The notes under the pieces are model-generated. The model worked only from the letters and a program-made list of their open reading frames with translations, searched no databases and was not told the DNA's origin. DNA of 64,000 bases from Siphonodentalium dalli (lineage: Eukaryota > Mollusca > Scaphopoda > Gadilida > Siphonodentaliidae): assembly GCA_032622095.1 (NCBI GenBank), contig CP136062.1, positions 19,163,739 through 19,227,738 on the forward strand. The letters run 5' to 3'. This document shows, one piece after another, positions 23,331-34,899 of this stretch. How positions within the stretch are numbered: position 1 is the stretch's first letter; the number at the start of each line of letters is the position of its first letter. The position numbers and the translations under genes are program-made.

Positions 23331-24314
23331 GTCAACGTGTGCCTTGCATTTCCCGACAACTTAGATGTTTGCACGCAGTTTCTGCGATTTTTCTATTTCT
23401 GGTGGCCATTCTGGCTGCCATCTTGAATATGGTGAATATTCCTCAACTCAGGTATAAGAGGAATCCTAGCTCGAGTCTCTCCTGCACATATATACGCATG
23501 GGTTTTGTTATTATAGCAATAACATCCATTGATTCGAAACAGACATTGCGTTATTAGCGTCGATTTGGCTTTGAACGGATTATACCGGCATTTGGGAAAA
23601 CGTGATATCGGACCAAAATATCCAGCAAGAAATGTATATTATGGTCCTCGTGTGTTCTTCGATGACTTTTACATACGTTACATGTATAAAATCGCGTCAA
23701 GATGTCAATATTTTCCAACAGACAAACGATATGTGGTGAAATGTCCGAAAAATAGCAATTTTTCAAATTTCGGCGACCGTCTTGGCCGCAATATTTGATT
23801 TCTGCATCGGATTTTTGGCTAATTTGTAAGGGTTGTATATTACCATAACGAATCGAGCGGAAAACAAGACCGCATGTGAAATCATATTTACTATAACGGC
23901 AATCAAAGAGACCTGGTGCATATATAAAAATGGCCGCCATGATGACGCCATCTTGTCTGGAATCTTGTTAACAACCGAAAAAAAACATATTAATTTGCAA
24001 CGGTATTATTGGGTGATAAATTTACTATATGGAAACCATATTTATCACCAAAACCACCGCTGTAAATTTACTATGATTGTTTTACTTTGGTAAATCATAT
24101 TTTTTACTATGGTAAACTATGGAAATGTTATAAGGGTGTGCCTTTAACTGCAATATGAATAGGAAAACTACATGTGCATTTAATTTCAATCAGAATAAGA
24201 ATAATATGTGCGACTTTAACTAGAGTCAGAATTATAAAGAATAATACGATGTGTCGATGCGATTAATTACGCTATAAGAAATATTTAATTAACGCACGCG
24301 CAGATGTGTCGCCT

Positions 24315-25517
24315 TTAAGGGTCAATCCACACCGGGTGCGGTTGCGCGATTTTTACAGCCGTTTTCTGTCTTCCGCAGCGGTTCAAAGCGGTTTTTATAT
24401 TCACACCGAAAGCGACTGGATCGCTTCGTCGCGCGCGATGGTTTGGGTAGATAATTGTTTTGAGGGCATCATTTACAGGCAGGTCACAAATACAATGTAT
24501 ATATGGACATTTTAATCAGAATTTGCTAAACATATACAGGTAAGAGTTTTTCAAACTCATTTAATTGTCAAATATAGTATGTCAAGTGGAATGGTGCACG
24601 GGCTTCCTAAATTCTCACAGCAATTGCGTTTAATTGAATTCCAGTTTGTGAGTTACTTTATGGGGGGGGGGGGGGCAAATTGTGGGAAAAGTGACTTCAC
24701 AAAGTTGGAATGGATGGGACCGCAAATTAACCAGACGATCATGTTATTTAATCGATTTTTTTACCCTGTGCCAATGCATTCTCTTATATATGCGAGTCGA
24801 CCATAGGTCGCCTCGCATATATAAGAGAATGCATTGGCCTAACAATTTTTTATCATTTTTTTAAAATAAATGTTTCTTACAATTTTTAAGACATAAAATA
24901 AAAAACATCCATTACCCTGCAGGGAACCCCACACATATATAGAAGCATATAGAAGAGTGTCGTCTGCTCACGTCTGTCTGGGGCTCTGTATAGGTGAAAT
25001 TATAAAATTGTTAAAGAATACAAGAAAAAATTATTAAAATTGTAAAAAGGCCAATGCATTCTCTTATATATGCGAGGCGACCTATGGTCGACTCGCATAT
25101 ATAAGAGAATGCATTGGCACAGGGTAAACAAATCCCGACTTACGACTGGATTTGATATGGCGGGTCACATATTTTATCGAGCTCTTGCCAGGCATTTTCT
25201 CTTGTCATTTATCCTTACCAGAATGTCGCTAAAGTCATCCACCACCTTTGTATCGCGACGACGAATGAATGTGTCGCCTTCAAAGAGGAGGAATACGTAC
25301 GTATAAATATCCAATTTGACAGCGACTCAATTATCCCGTAGGTTTGCCACAAAGCGTTAAATCGACGAAGCATAGAATCACTGCTGTGATCGCATCGTGG
25401 TTAGCGATTCAATCGCTTGCGGTTGTGAATATAAAAGTCGCGCGCTTTGAACTGCTATGGACGACATAAAACGGCCGTTATAATCGCGCGCTCGCGTCCG
25501 GTGTGGATTGACCTTAA
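24315..25517. mobile_element. 1.2-kb TTAA-flanked DNA element hosting a nested foldback element
   Basis: TTAA (24315-24318), then GGGTCAATCCACACCGG; the right end is CCGGTGTGGATTGACC, then TTAA (25514-25517). The inverted repeats continue for about 130 bp with divergence ('cagcggttcaaagcg', 'agcgactggatcgcttcg'). A TTA (PIF/Harbinger) target is an alternative reading of the border, because these G/C-rich 'cacaccg...gcgcgat' ends resemble Harbinger MITEs. No transposase. The palindromic foldback element 24764-25124 lies inside. Confidence 0.7.
24764..25124. mobile_element. Foldback element with two palindromic cores, nested
   Basis: The ends are CCCTGTGCCAATGC and GCATTGGCACAGGG; the cores are 24771-24837 and 25051-25117. 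The spacer of about 210 bp is longer than in the 355-575 copy and includes 'ccctgcagggaaccccacac' in addition to the usual A/T-rich 'gttaaagaat' phrase. The flanks read TTTA and TAAA. Confidence 0.85.
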
Positions 25518-26176
25518 ATCGTTACCATTCAGCCGCTTCCTTAGTGTACTCACCCACATGTTGTAATATTGCGGACGTAGCTGCCTAGAAAACTCACGAT
25601 GTTGGCATTATACAACCGAACCAGTTTGCCACCCACATTTGCACACTGAGTAATTTGTTCTGTGTTACCATCCATCTGTGGTATGGACCCGAGAGCGAGG
25701 TAATAACACATGTTGGAATAGTGTTGGTGCTGTATCCACCCATCAGCGCACACTGATTCTGAAAGAATATTTAGCTTCTACTGAGAAAAAAATCAACTTA
25801 GGGATAGTAACAAACATATATATGGAGTCTGACCCACATCGTTCAGCGATGACTAAATATGGCCTTAGTCATAGTGACTAAGTTATACACGAAGAATAAT
25901 TCTAATTGCAACGCTGCCTTAAAAGGGATACTGTACTCAATTGATGTTGTTGGTTTCCATCGTCTCTGAGTCGTAGAATAAGGTAACCAGATTTCCATTA
26001 TTTGAAATTCTGTTGAGTACGAAGTAATGTTGTGGATGGCAGATCAGCCGGAATGCGAAAATAGAAATTGTCATTGTCGATTAATGTTTGTACAGTTTTC
26101 AAGACAATGTATCAAATAAATGTTATATTATATGTATACTGGTCACATATACTCATTTAAGTTATTGTATAGTCAC
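25518..26176. other. No recognised feature
   Basis: Only short frames are present; no repeat in this stretch was matched elsewhere in the window. Confidence 0.35.
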
Positions 26177-26217
26177 CAGGGGCCTATACTATAGAATACA
26201 ATTTTTGTAATATCAGC
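26177..26217 (+). repeat. Left terminal inverted repeat of a ~6-kb interval
   Basis: CAGGGGCCTATACTATAGAA followed by 'tacaattt' matches the reverse complement of 32130-32170. The CAGGGG start resembles hAT-type ends. The 8-bp flanks (ATAGTCAC and GAGAGTGA) do not match, so a target duplication is not demonstrated. Confidence 0.7.
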
Positions 26218-27509
26218 GTTAATTTGTGATTTACTAATTTTGTAATACATATTTTGTGTTCTATAGTATTTGACTGTATTTCTATCAGTGTATTTCTTTC
26301 ATTGTAGATTGAAACTAAACATATGCCCAAAACTCTTTATATGCCAAATATATTGACATGTAATGACTTATATGATCTTTTTTGGCGAACCATCTATATA
26401 CCGGGATTCACTTGGCCGGAAAATCTTTGCATTTGGTGGAGAAAAAGGGGGCCTGAAAGTTTCATCTTTGCATGTTTCCATAGTACTCGAACGCTACAGC
26501 TTTGTAATATGTAAAAAATCGCAATACGGAAAGATAAAGTACTGACTAAGCGGGTTCTATACTACAGCAATAATACCATTTTTGTAAAAAAAATCATTAT
26601 TAGATTACAACTGCATAGGCTACATTATTGATTTTTCACGTCGTGTTCACGACGAATATCCGTGCGGATAATGGTGAGTGCGATTAGCTGGGTACATATG
26701 TTCTTTGTAATGCGGTCACCGAATCTCAATTGTTAACCCATTGAGATGGTTTACGCCCAATGGAGTTGAAAGGAGATAGCCATGTCAGCTGCCTAGATTT
26801 TAATTATGAATGGAATTAAAGAGTTACAGTAAATTGTCGGGCTTGGACTCTTTGTGTGAAGGTACACGGATAGGGTGAATCGGGGGTGGTGGCATTTCGT
26901 GTTGAAACAGTCACTAATAATTTCAGGCTAAGTTGCGTTTCTTGTTTTTTTCTTTCTTGAAACATATTTTATTTGTATAATATACAAAAGGGATTGAGGC
27001 ACAAGTTTTTACAACTTACGAAGCCCCTCTCCCGATACAATAATATTACATACGTGTGATCAAGATGACGGTATATAAACGTATTTACATGATGATCAGT
27101 TTAGAGATATATAATTTGTATTGCCTTCCAGAGGTTGTGTAGATTTGTGTTTAAAACAATGAGGCTACATTGTGAATATGTGGCACGATAAACAAGTGCT
27201 GATATAATCTATTGGTGTACGTATGTTCGGAGGTTAGGAAAAAATTATAATAGTAGACAGTCATGGACTAGGTTTTAATTTTGGTAGCGCTCTGGAAGAC
27301 AGTACCGACAATTGATAAGAACGTGCATGTTTGTGGGGGGGGGGTTGGTCCATTTGTGAGATAACTGCCACATAAAAATTGAAATTTCGGAAGCACCTTT
27401 AAGTATATTCAGAAGTGATATACTTATGTATGTACATACACCTACATATACACATGTACACATAATGGATCCGTATGGACACACATACATATATATAATA
27501 TAAAATCTT

Positions 27510-30500
27510 TTAGGGGTCGAAACGTTTAGTCGCGGCAATATATTGCTGTGTGATGTCAAATAGTCTCATATTTTTTTGGGACGAGATATTAGGTATTCCA
27601 CACATGAGTTCTGCAATGTTGCTTATTATGAGATTTTCACGGGTTAGTTTCTCAGAAAATTCTGAGCGCTCTCTTTGGTACAATGGGCACATGAAGAAAT
27701 AATGATATGCGTCTTCATACCGGTTTCCACACGAACATGCGGGGCTGTCAGCGATATAGTTGAACATATCAGATCGGAGTTCACTACACAAGTTACGTAG
27801 GCGACAGTGAAAAATATTGTATTTTCTGAGTCCAACGTAGAAATGTCGAGGGGGACTGGGCGTTAGATCTATATGTTGCAAGTTGGTTTTAAAGGTAGAA
27901 AATTGGTCAACGTCGGTGATTAATTTGGGAAGTTTATTCCATTCCATGGCCATCTTTGGGAAAAATGACTGTTTGAAGTGTTCAGTATTGCAGTAATATG
28001 AATAAAATTTACTGGGGCGTCTCCAATTATAGTCTGCAACTTCATGAGATCTGGGGGGAAGTGTAGTGGATAGATATGTTGGTGCTAAATTGTTGACGAT
28101 TTTATAGAGTGCCTGCAATTTATGTGTTTGGCGTCTTTTATTGAGTGAAGGCCATCCAACTTCCTGTAATACCGCATCACCCGAGGCAGAACGGGTGATA
28201 CCGCTGACTCTCCGGCCAGCATCGATATGAAGCCGGTCAAGCTTTTCTAACATATACTTAGAGGCATTGTCCCAAACGGCATCTGAATAATCAAATAGTG
28301 GTAAAATGTATGTTTTGTAAATAATTTCGATGGTTTTCCTGTTTAGTTGATATTTGATGCGACGAAGTTGAGATAGGCGCGAGGCAATCTTTTTGACAGA
28401 GCCTTCGATGTGGGCGTTCCATTTGAGATTTGATTGGAGTTCCAGACCTAAATGTTTATGCTTGTCCACAAAGTCGATTGAATTTCCCACGAATTTGAGG
28501 TTCGGATTCTCTGTAGATGGAGCAACTAATGAGAAGGACATTCCAACTGTTTTAATTGGATTAAAGCTGACCAGCCAGTTTTTGGACACGCTGTAATTTT
28601 GTCTAAGTCGCTGTTCATAGTACCTTCAAGTATATTAATATCAAAGTGGCTGTTCGTGAGGCAAGTGTCATCAGCGTACATTCTCGTTACCGATTCAATA
28701 CCGTCGGCTAGATCATTTATATAGACAAGGAACAAGAAAGGTCCCAGGATAGATCCCTGGGGCACTCCTGCTGGGATGACCTCATATTTTGAAAATATGT
28801 CATTGACTATAGGACTCTTTGCGTCCGGTTATCTAGGTAGTCTTCTATCCAATTTAAAGTCGTTCCTTTTAATCCATAAGCTTTCAATTTATGTATCAGT
28901 CCCCTGTGCCAAACCTTTTCAAAAGCTTTGGATATATCACATAATATGGAACATGTAAATAGTCCTTTATCGAGGGTTTGGCACAAGTTGTGGTATAGGT
29001 CTAATAGTTGGTATGTTGTACTGTGACCTGGGAGAAAACCGGATTGATGGAAATACAAGAGCTCATTTTCGATGAAAAATTTACTAATCTGTTTCAGAAC
29101 AACTTTCTCAAAAATTTTAGATACACATGGTAAAAGGGATATTGGTCGATAATTTTTGCGTCAGCTGGATCGTCTTTTTTGAAAATCGGGATCACGTTTG
29201 CGTATTTCCAGGAGTTTGGGAATTTATCTGTATTGATAGAGTTCCTGAATAGAAGGACCAGTGGGTGAGCTATCGATTTTGCTGTTTCGCGGAGCATTCT
29301 AACGCTAATCCCATCGTGCCCGTGGGCTTTGTTAAGTTTAAAAGATTTGATGGCTGTTTCAACCTCGGTTTCTGTGAAGACCAAGTCAGGCATGGTGTTT
29401 GCAGTGCGTTTCGGAAAATTAGGCAGGTTATTATTAGCACCATTAATTGTAGAATTTGCAATGAAGCTGTCGTTTAAGATTTTGGCTTTTTCATTATCAT
29501 CTATTGCATATGTCTTATTGTTAGCAGAGATAGTACCGGAGGAGCTGTATAGTGGGGGGGGGGGATATTTTTTGTTCGTTTCTTGTTTAGTAGGTAATGC
29601 ATTATTCGCCAAAAGTCTCGCGGGTTGGACGCTTCTCTTATTCGTTCTTCTAGGTTTTCTTCAAATTTAATTTTTGCGTGCTTCTTCGTGTTATTGACTT
29701 TGTTTCTTATATTTTTGTATTTTCTCCAGATTTCAGGGTTTTCATTTTTCATGGCTTTTTTCCTAACTCTGTCACGTTTTCGTATCTCAAAACGGATGTC
29801 CGAGTTGAACCAGATTTTATCAGAAGTTCTTACTGTAATGTACGACTGTGGAATTGTTTTCGCCATTATGGACAGAAATTCTAATTGAAAGTTATTGGCA
29901 GCTGTGTTCACATCCGATGCATGTGTTATGAGGTCATCCCAGTCGACATTAGCAAGTAGGTTATTTGCATGGGAAAAGTTAGCTTTTCTGTAGTTCCACA
30001 CTTGTCTTAGAAATGACGCTGCGGTCGTGTTTTCAAATGTTATTGTAGCATATACACCTAAGTGGTCTGAAACTCCTAGATCTAGGACATCGGCATCTAT
30101 TACACGGAGATAGTTTGAAGTAATAATTGGGTCAAGTAACGTGCTTGAGGTGCAGGTCACTCTCGTGGGGACCATTATTGAATTTTTCATGCTGAAACCA
30201 TCCGTTATATTTTTCAACTTCGATGAACTATCCATGAAATTGGAGTTAAAATCTCCTGTAATGACAACGTATTCGGAATGTCGAGAGCGTCTGATATTGA
30301 GGATTCCAGGTGTTCCCAATAATTTTGAGAGCAGAATTGTGCAGATCTGTACGATACTCCAAGAACAATACGAGTTTTCTTTGAGTGGATTTCAAACCAG
30401 AGACAGGAAGAGTCGAATTCTAATTCGGTTTTACGATTAAATATTAAGTGATCGGCGAACATTACACATATTCCGCCGCCGTCTGAATCTCGGTCTTCGC

Positions 30501-30663
30501 GAATTGGGGTACAAAATCCATCGATTTCTAATTGATTTGAAGGATAAGATGGGTCAAGATGCGTTTCGGTGAAACATAAAATGTCATATTCGTTTATAGG
30601 TCTGCAATCTTTTCAAGTTTATTACGGAGACTCCTTACGTTATAATGGAAAATTGAGATAGAA
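27510..30663 (-). pseudogene. Degraded, nearly full-length LINE (endonuclease + reverse transcriptase)
   Basis: About 1,050 codons are spread over at least six frame segments on the minus strand. In order: an APE-type endonuclease starting SISIFHYNVRSLRNKLEK (30661) with the catalytic FTETHLD (~30550), GDFNSNF (~30255) and SDHLGVYA (~30060); a linker with DKIWFNSDIRFEIRKRDR; the RT fingers with HGHDGIS; motif A CDISKAFEKVW (~28930); motif B PQGSILGPFLFLVYINDL (~28750); YADD (~28680); the thumb NPIKTVGMSFSL and VDKHKHLGLELQ; and a C-terminal CSCGN..DAYHYFFMCPLY zinc-knuckle-like segment (~27720). The stop is at 27510. It is a Jockey/CR1-like non-LTR element that replicated by target-primed reverse transcription. 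Breaks near 30600, 29510-29610, 29150, 28805, 28590 and 28526 make it inactive. Confidence 0.9.
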
Positions 30664-30849
30664 TTCGTTAAGAGTCAGTAGACCCCAAATATTTACCATG
30701 ACATTATGCAACCTATTTGAACCGCATGGCATTTGTGGGCTCAAGATGTTTGCGTCCACCTTGTGGTCTAAACAATTTAATTTAGCCAATAGTGCCGCAC
30801 ATAATATTCCATGAGTGAATTCTTAGAAAAAATCGGGATCCCCTGATCC

Positions 30850-31283
30850 TTAAAGGCCCACTTAATTTTCGAATCACCAGATCACATTATACACAACATA
30901 TTCCATAGTATATACCATTTGAAAGAGGAAGCTCCAACACATTGTATTATTAACAGATCAGGTCAAATAAACTGGGAACATATTGTTTCTGTTGAGGTCC
31001 CAAGGTGTGTCCTGTATTTAATTTTGATCCGGACTGTACTATAAAGTCTATTATACTCAATGGAAGGGGAATAACTCTATCTCTTAGTTTGAATTCTGAT
31101 GATTCTGGGTTGACAATGGGGGGGGGGGGGGGGTTGGAATGAATCTCTATCACTTGGTGGACAGTCCTAGGCCACAGCTGCTTCTTATCCTGGTGGAATT
31201 TATATTTTTTTGGTTCCTCTTCCAAATGGTATATAATATGGAATAATGTTATCTGGATATTCGAAAATTAAGTGGGTCTTTAA
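30850..31283. mobile_element. TTAA MITE, AGGCCCACTTAA family
   Basis: TTAA (30850-30853), then AGGCCCACTTAATTTTCGAA; the right end is TTCGAAAATTAAGTGGGTCT, then TTAA (31280-31283). The inverted repeats extend about 75 bp ('accatttgaaagaggaa'). A run of 16 G is at about 31120. The target duplication fits piggyBac-type integration. Confidence 0.8.
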
Positions 31284-32129
31284 CTTACCAATGTAGTAGT
31301 GCGTGTTGGTTATAAACCAAATGTCATTATTATGTTTACCTAAATTCAGCCGCTTAGTTGGGTATACATTAAGTATAGGTATAGTTTAAGTAGATGGTGC
31401 TATATATAGGCCTATGTTTTAAAATCGAGGTTAAATTTCCCCGGAGACCCTGGACGAGGGAGTGTTAGTCCACATTGGAATTTCCAAATGAATACCCATC
31501 CTTGACACAGGTCGAAAATACCAAATCTGAGAACAGCCATCGCACCCCATCACGGGTTGAAGTTTTCCAGCTGCATGGTACCTCAAACTTGTCAACTATT
31601 AAGGTCTAGATGTTCCAACTAATAGTTCAGACGCTGTCCATGCCCAAACCTTGCTAGACAAATCAGGTTCCACCCGTGGTAATATTGCTATATAAAGTTG
31701 ATGTGGCCATTTGAAGGGCAACCGATGTGTGTGTTTGCCGACCATTTTCGACAAACCGCTAAGAAACATGTAACATAAAACAACTGAAAATGGTAAGTAT
31801 ATATTCCACATGATACCGAAGGTATTACATTTCACCGTGTGCAATTGTGGTCAAAATAACCCAAGTGTCGGAAATTAGTCACACATAATGTACCTTTATT
31901 CATCAATTAAATCACTCACCAACTGACACAAATAGGCATTGCCATATCATTCGCATATATCATTAGAGTAATTTCCCTTCACAAAATCACAAATGTTCAG
32001 ATGTGCGTTTAACGAACGGTGGTCGATAGTACTCGATTTGCCGTCTTTTTGTGATTTACAAGAAATCGCGTTCGCTGTTAAATTACAGTGGTCTATAGTA
32101 CTCGACACCTTCTGTGCGGCTCAAATAAG
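31284..32129. other. Interval inside the 26.2-32.2 kb TIR pair; short 'ctatagtactcga' direct repeats
   Basis: The motif 'gatagtactcga' occurs at 32030 and 'tctatagtactcgacac' at 32092. It resembles 'ttctatagtattt' near 26260, consistent with subterminal repeats. No gene is seen. Confidence 0.4.
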
Positions 32130-32170
32130 CCTGCTATTACACAAATTGTATTCTATAGTATAGGCCCCTG
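32130..32170 (-). repeat. Right terminal inverted repeat of the ~6-kb interval
   Basis: It reads 'ttgtattctatagtatagg' then CCCCTG, the reverse complement of 26177-26217 over about 35 of 41 positions. Confidence 0.7.
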
Positions 32171-33611
32171 GAGAGTGAGTGGCTTAATTTACGCCTCGTG
32201 TCAATATAATTGTTTACACGACCATGTGTGCCACGCGTTACCCAATCCACTATCGTGAATTAATTTGATTATGTCCTGTACACCGAAATTCGTAATTTAT
32301 TTTATGGCTCAAGCCATAAATTAACTTATAATAAACTTTTATTTTAAGATAACCTATTAACCTGATCGTTTACATAATACATTATCGACTCAAACTACTT
32401 ATTTTTCTATATAATATCGATGTTTGATCGTTGTTATTACCGGGAATTTATTGAAAGTGGCGTACACTACCCCTTAATTTATGTTTAATAACGAACCAAA
32501 GTCGGACGCTTTGGGTCGTACATGTATCTACATGTAGACTATATCTGATTGTGTGACGTCACCAAGTATTATCTAATACGACACTGCTGTTTTGAATTTT
32601 AGCGAGCACTTTTGTCGCACAGTAGATTGGTGGGCTTAACTCATTAATGTCGTAATCGGAAATAATTGTGTGTGTCTTTCAATTGCCGGCGTTCTAAAAT
32701 GATGGGAATTATCCACAGTTAAGTTCATTCGTAGCAGCGGTTTACATTTTATTGAGAACGTATGACATTAGCGATAGCACTGTCAAATATTTGCATTGGA
32801 GTGACCTAAAATATAAATCGCGCATTCGATGGGAATATCTCAATCACTCTGGCAGGGCGGGAGACATACTGGAATCGAAATTGAAATTCGTGATTCATTT
32901 CAGTAAGATACTCCCCTCTAAACAACAACTGACAGTCTTGACCTTTGAATGCTTTCAGTTTGATGTTGGTAGTTTATATTATATAGATAATGAATGGCTT
33001 GGAGTTGACTATTCCTCCTCGAGGACCACTATTTTGGCATAGTCAACGACAAGACATTCATTATTTATTATATTATATCGAACATTTGTGTCAATTCTCA
33101 CACAATTTCTGAGTCTGATTTTGTCACATTTTTATTTACCTTGAATTTTGGAAATCGGTCTCCGATTTTACAATTTACGGCAATATTTTGACGATGGCAG
33201 GGGAGCACATCTATGTTATTAGTTACATCTAACAGCATTTCTCCATGATTCATTTCTATAAATACGTCATTAGCAAAGACATTTTGGCGAAATTTTAGAA
33301 GTCAACTTGTTTAACTTCGATTAACCGGAAAAGGAAATTATAAATAACGTCCACTGGCATTGCAAAATTAGGACTAGCCGCTTGCCAACTAAACGGACAA
33401 ACTATGAAATACATTGGCTTGATATCATCGGACATTTGTAAGATCATTGCAATTCATCAATAAATCTAATGATATACCGATATTGCAACAAATATCACAC
33501 AAGGTATAGTTTAAGATTGGCCGTATCTTCAGGCGGCAGCCCGATTTCGCGAAATGAGTTTGTTACTATAAATATAAAAAGAATAGTAGGCATGTAGGAA
33601 TCCTACTGGGG
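32171..33611. other. No recognised gene; one 96-codon open frame
   Basis: An open frame at 32752-33042 (plus) has no motif that I know and no clear splice borders. The rest is AT-rich without identified repeats. Confidence 0.35.
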
Positions 33612-33743
33612 TACTATCGTAAAATAGTATAGCAGTGTGCAGCCAATCAGAATGCGAGAAAGTCACGTGAGGTATAATATCGTAAAATAGTATAGCAGTG
33701 TGCAGCCAATCAGAATGCGAGAAAGTCACGTGAGATATAATAT
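33612..33743. repeat. Two 63-bp direct repeats with a CCAAT box and CACGTG E-box in each
   Basis: Each unit carries AGCCAATCAG (33641-33650 and at about 33704) and, 14 bp further on, the palindromic E-box CACGTG (33664-33669 and 33727-33732). Units differ at one or two positions. The motifs are binding-site consensus sequences for NF-Y and bHLH factors. Whether they act here is unknown. Confidence 0.7.
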
Positions 33744-34338
33744 TCTATAATAATTTGTACAAAGGGAAGGACTTTTAAAAGATTTTTATTTAGGTTTTAA
33801 GTCTGAGTCGGTGAGCTCGTAGTCTGTTTGCATTGTGAATCTCTTATTTCTCAATATCAATATCAAATGCGTTTATTTCTCATCACCATTTTTCAACGGT
33901 ATTTCAAGAAAAGTACAAAATGATTTATACACTGGCTGCCCTTCCCAATAATAACCAAAAAACAAACAAAATAACAATAGATATGAAATGGCAACATTAT
34001 GAATGTGATACAAAAAGAGCGAATATATGATTCATGCCACCTGCTAGGGGTGAGGTTGGACTACCAGTGTATATACAATAAATTTACGCATACGCCAAAC
34101 GGGCACGCACCGCTACAAATTCATCGATTCCAGACGTGTAATAACGTATTGTTAAACAATTATATGGACACATTACTTTATTAACTGTTTGTTGCTCCTA
34201 TTCGACCTGGTTTGAATCGGTGGGAGTTGACACATCTGAAAAGGGATATTGTATTGGGTGGGGGGGTATGTTTACGGTGGGAGGGGGTGGAGAGGTATTC
34301 ATTTATGGTTCATTTCATATATATTCATTGTGTTTATA

Positions 34339-34868
34339 TTATTTATTATAGTACAGCTTGTTTATTTGAGTTATCAGTTTGCAGATTCCACGCATTACCT
34401 TCGCTTTTGGGTTGTTAAATAGTTGCGCTAATTTCCAGTTACTCGGGTGTGTGTAGTAATATTTTCCTATATAGTTTCGCCTTAAATCGTTCAAGGCATC
34501 GCATTCAAGAAGTGTATGTAGTTCATTACCTGGCGCGTCTTTGTCGCACAATTTGCAGTTTTTTTCATCATCGGGTAAGTTCATCCAGTCTCCTGTTTCT
34601 ATTGGTAAGCGATGATTTCGAGTGCGGAATTTAAAAATTAAAATAGAATCGTTTGTATGCAATTTCGAAAAATATACCTCTTCTCTGTAGATTGTTTTGA
34701 TATATCGATACGTAATATACTTGTCAGAAGAATACAATGTTTGCCACCAACTTTGAATATAAATATCTTGAAGTTGCTGTTTTGTAGCCTCGCGGAATAG
34801 TTTCAGGGGATTGGTAGCGTGTCTATAAATTAATTGATCTATGTAGACAAGCCGAGATTTTGATTGCT
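34339..34868 (-). pseudogene. LINE C-terminal fragment (zinc-knuckle end of RT ORF)
   Basis: The minus-strand frame reads KSRLVYIDQLIYRHA, NPLKLFREATKQQLQDIY, then FKFRTRNHRLPIETGDW, CKLCDKD...ELHTLLECD and RRNYIGKYY. The FRTRNHRLPxETGxW plus CxxC..H..C tail is typical of a LINE family abundant in lophotrochozoans. The frame is open from about 34868 to the stop at 34339. It faces away from the LINE piece at 34900-36507, which supplies the preceding part of the same kind of protein. Confidence 0.8.
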
Positions 34869-34899
34869 AATGGCAGATTAGACTTCGACAAAGGGATTG

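Larger units (their letters stand above)
15590..24130. mobile_element. Large inverted-repeat block (foldback or composite DNA transposon)
   Basis: The segment 15930-16440 ('gttaacaagacaaaaagtgg', 'ccagacaagatggcgtc', 'gcaccaggtctctttgat') pairs with 23460-23980 in reverse complement over about 500 bp with modest divergence. Further inside, 17165-17290 pairs with 19455-19560 ('ggcatttcgaaatccattc'), 17350-17390 with 19310-19360, and 17740-17930 with 18725-18925, so the arms meet near 18.1-18.3 kb. Both outer ends carry 'ccatagtttacc'-like AT-rich sequence, and a run of 19 C lies near 15876. The right arm is longer because of tandem units at 19.7-20.4 and 22.7-23.3 kb. The content suggests a decayed large DNA transposon, but no intact transposase is seen. 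Confidence 0.6.

Noticed and set aside
24682-25306. Small frames containing CILLYMR...RIYKRMHW
   Set aside because: These recur wherever the 67-bp palindromic core occurs and are translations of it.
29265-30440. Plus-strand open frames opposite the 27.5-30.7 kb LINE
   Set aside because: Antisense shadows of the degraded endonuclease/RT sequence; they carry no motif of their own.
32752-33042. 96-codon open frame as a gene
   Set aside because: No motif, no splice support and no similarity to anything I know; kept only as a note.
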